From: Eriocheir sinensis
Lineage: Eukaryota; Arthropoda; Malacostraca; Decapoda; Varunidae
Length of the DNA stretch: 64,000 nucleotides
Direction of reading: 5' to 3'
NCBI RefSeq assembly: GCF_024679095.1
Contig: NC_066516.1
Coordinates: 1 to 64,000 of the forward strand
Numbering within the stretch: position 1 is the first letter of the stretch; each line of letters opens with the position of its first letter. Positions 61,957-64,000 of the stretch are shown one piece after another. The notes under the pieces were generated by a model, which worked only from the letters and a program-made list of their open reading frames with translations, searched no databases and was not told where the DNA came from. The position numbers and the translations under genes were made by a program.

Positions 61957-62623
61957 CCGTATTTTTCAGCGTATAGCGCACACCTTTTTCTCAAAAATAT
62001 GCCTGAAAGTTTAGCCCTGCGCCTTGTACGCCGAATGTACAAATTTTTAATGATTTTTTTTCTTCTTTGGGGTGTTTTTAAGGGTCTGTTTTTTGTCTTA
62101 TCCAATAACAACGGCAAACTTTCCTTTATCATTGTATATAATCCTTCATAGTCCGTAGCTGTCTTATAATGTTACCATAGAATACAGGGCGATCTAATAA
62201 CTACTATACAAAATTGAAATCGATGGAGGATTCCCCATGCCTTGCTGTTATTCCGTTTTTCCGTCGGGCGCCATTTGTATGATCTTGATCTTGATGTCAC
62301 AGGTGGCTTGATTGTATGACTAAGGAGCAGTACAAGCTACATAAAAAATCATATTGGAAAAAAATATCCATGTGTTCATTATTAATTATTAATATTAGTG
62401 AGAATAATGGGGTAAATATGATATCAGAAACTGTACATCATGAGTCTTGTACGAGGAGATATTTCGCGCAATACCAGCCAGGCCGCCATTTGCATTGTTT
62501 ACAAACCACACAACCACACCCATACAACAAACAGCTGCATGGCGCGTGTCACCAGAAACGTGTGAATTGTGTCTTGCCTAGTTCTCTGTCATAACCTACG
62601 AGTGATGGTGGGAATAATATGCT
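61957..62623. mobile_element. Insertion with CCGTATTTTTCAGCG end in MITE copy 3
   Basis: Copy 2 has an uninterrupted AAATAAATATTCACTTC at the matching place. Copy 3 instead reads AAATAAATA, then CCGTATTTTTCAGCGTATAG, 667 bases of insert, then TATTCACTTC. TA is duplicated. The right end (GGGAATAATATGCT) is not an inverted copy of the left, so one terminus may be lost or the element lacks long TIRs. No coding sequence. Confidence 0.8.
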
Positions 62624-62639
62624 TATTCACTTCATTCAG

Positions 62640-62640
<1 letters not shown>

Positions 62641-62719
<79 letters not shown>
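62641..62719. repeat. (GA)n microsatellite
   Basis: About 79 bases of GA. The same place in MITE copy 2 has only about 20 bases of the complementary CT. Confidence 0.98.
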
Positions 62720-62723
<4 letters not shown>

Positions 62724-63148
62724 CCATATCACCGAGATATCCACTCAGGCACTCAGTCTCAGCCTCACTCGTGTGAGGAAGAAATGAGGGACACCATGAG
62801 TGGCTAGCTAGTATTGGTACCGGTACCGAGCAGTCTGGTACCGGTACTGTACCATATAGCTAGTACCGTTAGTACCGGTAACTGCCCACCCCTATTGTTG
62901 AGTAGCGTGGCAGCGTGGGTACTGTATTGTTGTTCAAGTGGCGCGCGGGAAGAACTGAGCTCTGCTGTGTGGCCGCGGCGCTATGTGAGTCCAGTTGCGT
63001 GAGACATCTGGTGGCCACTCCATAAAATATCGCGTATAAGTGGAAAAAACGTGCAAATAATTTTTTTTTTTTTTTTTTTTGGATTTTGGACCCCGCGTTA
63101 TTTCAAAAACGCGTAAACCAAACTCGCGTAAATCGAGAGTTATCTGTA

Positions 63149-64000
63149 TCAAACTTTTCTTGCACCTCCCTTGTTCTCTTTAATTCTTCCCAGTCTAGCT
63201 CTCCATAGTATTTCCTGAGATTTTCCATGTCTGCCTTCCTATAGTTTAACCTGTTTCTCTTATATGATTCATCCCCCTCACTTCCTTCCTCCTCTGTTTC
63301 CAACTCAATTATCACATGATCACTCTTTCCCAGGGGGCACCCATACCTTAATTCATTCATCAAGTGCATTCCCTTTGTTAACACCAGGTCCAGTCGCGCC
63401 GGTTCGTCGTCACTTCTGAATCTCGTGTTTTCCTTCACCCATTGCGTCATCAAGTTTTCCATCGTCAATCTTAAAAATCTTTCCCCCCATGCCGTTACGC
63501 TACCTCCACCTTCAAATATCTCCCAATTTACCTCCTTACAGTTAAAATCACCAACTAACAAGACTCTTGTTTGCTTTGAGTAGTCTACTCAAACTCTGAA
63601 TGGTATCTTCAATCATGGTCTCATATTCTTCTTTACTCCATGAGTTAGTTCTTGGTGGTACATAGGTTGCTATTATTGTCATCATTTCTCTGTTTTTGTT
63701 CTCCAGATTTACATTCACTATTTCTGCCTTTCCTTCTCCATATACTACTGTTTTCACTGATAACTCCTTCCTCGTCATTATCATCACTCCTCCACCACCT
63801 TTATCCTTTCTGTCCTTCCTCCATACATTGTAGTTATTATCAAACACTATTTGGATGACCTCATTTAGTTTAGTTTTCGTTACACATACAATCTCGGGCT
63901 CTTTTTCATGCAAGTAGTCTTGTAATTCTAGTTTACTAGATACTATCCCGTCTACATCAATATACATCGCACTTAATCCCTTACTAGTTTCAATCTTGTC
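63149..64000 (-). pseudogene. CR1-like LINE endonuclease fragment running off the window
   Basis: The minus strand gives IVCVTKTKLNEVI (usually TETKL; the catalytic Glu is Lys), GGGGVMIMTRKEL and IATYVPPRTNSWSKEEYE. After a frame change near 63,550 come LVGDFNCKEVNWE, DEPARLDLVLTKG and GKSDHVIIELETE, containing the SDH block. The reading continues into NYRKADMENLRKYYGELDWE until MITE copy 3 interrupts it at 63,146. The 5' part lies beyond 64,000. Confidence 0.87.

Larger units (their letters stand above)
61895..63146. mobile_element. TA-flanked MITE (CAGGTAACTCTCGATTTACG family), copy 3, interrupted
   Basis: In reverse orientation to copy 2. The right end CGTAAATCGAGAGTTATCTG is followed by TA and then LINE sequence. 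The left end is truncated at CGTAAATCAAAAACAATG and joined to a CAGGGTTGGCGG sequence. The interior follows copy 2, including the GGTACC-rich part (62,812-62,890) and GA tract, except for a 667-bp insertion. Confidence 0.85.

Overview
The window is eukaryotic, and most likely a decapod crustacean (probably a crab). It has very long TA, GA and CA microsatellites, spliced genes with GT-AG introns, tRNA-derived SINEs with poly(A) tails, and many nested LINE and DNA-transposon copies. The conserved host gene has arthropod-like sequence. The decapod assignment is inference from repeat style; no taxonomic marker gene is present.

One host gene was recognised: an orthologue of ANKRD50 on the minus strand, coding exons between 55,030 and 45,614. 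A STAND-type P-loop NTPase region comes first, then a low-complexity acidic and Ser/Gly/Arg linker, about 17 ankyrin repeats, a Pro/Ser-rich tail and a C-terminus ending ETPL. I placed three introns from splice consensus plus reading-frame continuity. Three places break the frame; at least one lies in a G/C homopolymer and looks like a sequencing or assembly error.

The rest is transposon debris, often nested. 1-3,714: a LINE copy bounded on both sides by TA microsatellites. 4,660-10,470: a PIF/Harbinger fragment, then an RTE-type LINE split by a nearly full-length L2/CR1-type LINE. 11,181-14,656: a pogo/Tigger-like transposon carrying a 17-bp minisatellite. 16,540-17,589: a hAT element with an 8-bp target duplication and a nested MITE. 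18,001-18,260: a foldback MITE ending in a 100-N assembly gap. 22,847-29,517: a large inverted-end element filled with two LINEs, a CR1 tail and a MITE. 30,434-34,812: a nearly full-length CR1 LINE with an intact esterase-type ORF1. 35,430-40,124: two TIR elements with SINE and LINE inserts. 40,809-45,404: a TTAA-type element containing a Tigger with an intron-bearing transposase. 45,983-49,812: the last ANKRD50 intron, holding a LINE fragment and an RTE copy with an inverted 5' part. 55,695-64,000: more MITEs, a second hAT with 8-bp duplication, a polypurine tract and LINE fragments.

The mobile elements are mostly dead (frameshifts, stops, truncations) and share no pathway with ANKRD50. I saw no prokaryotic-type operon, CRISPR array, rRNA gene or confident tRNA gene. 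The strongest observations are structural: microsatellite-bounded LINEs, nested insertions whose empty sites can be read from paralogous copies, a MITE next to a splice donor, and a twin-primed RTE insertion.
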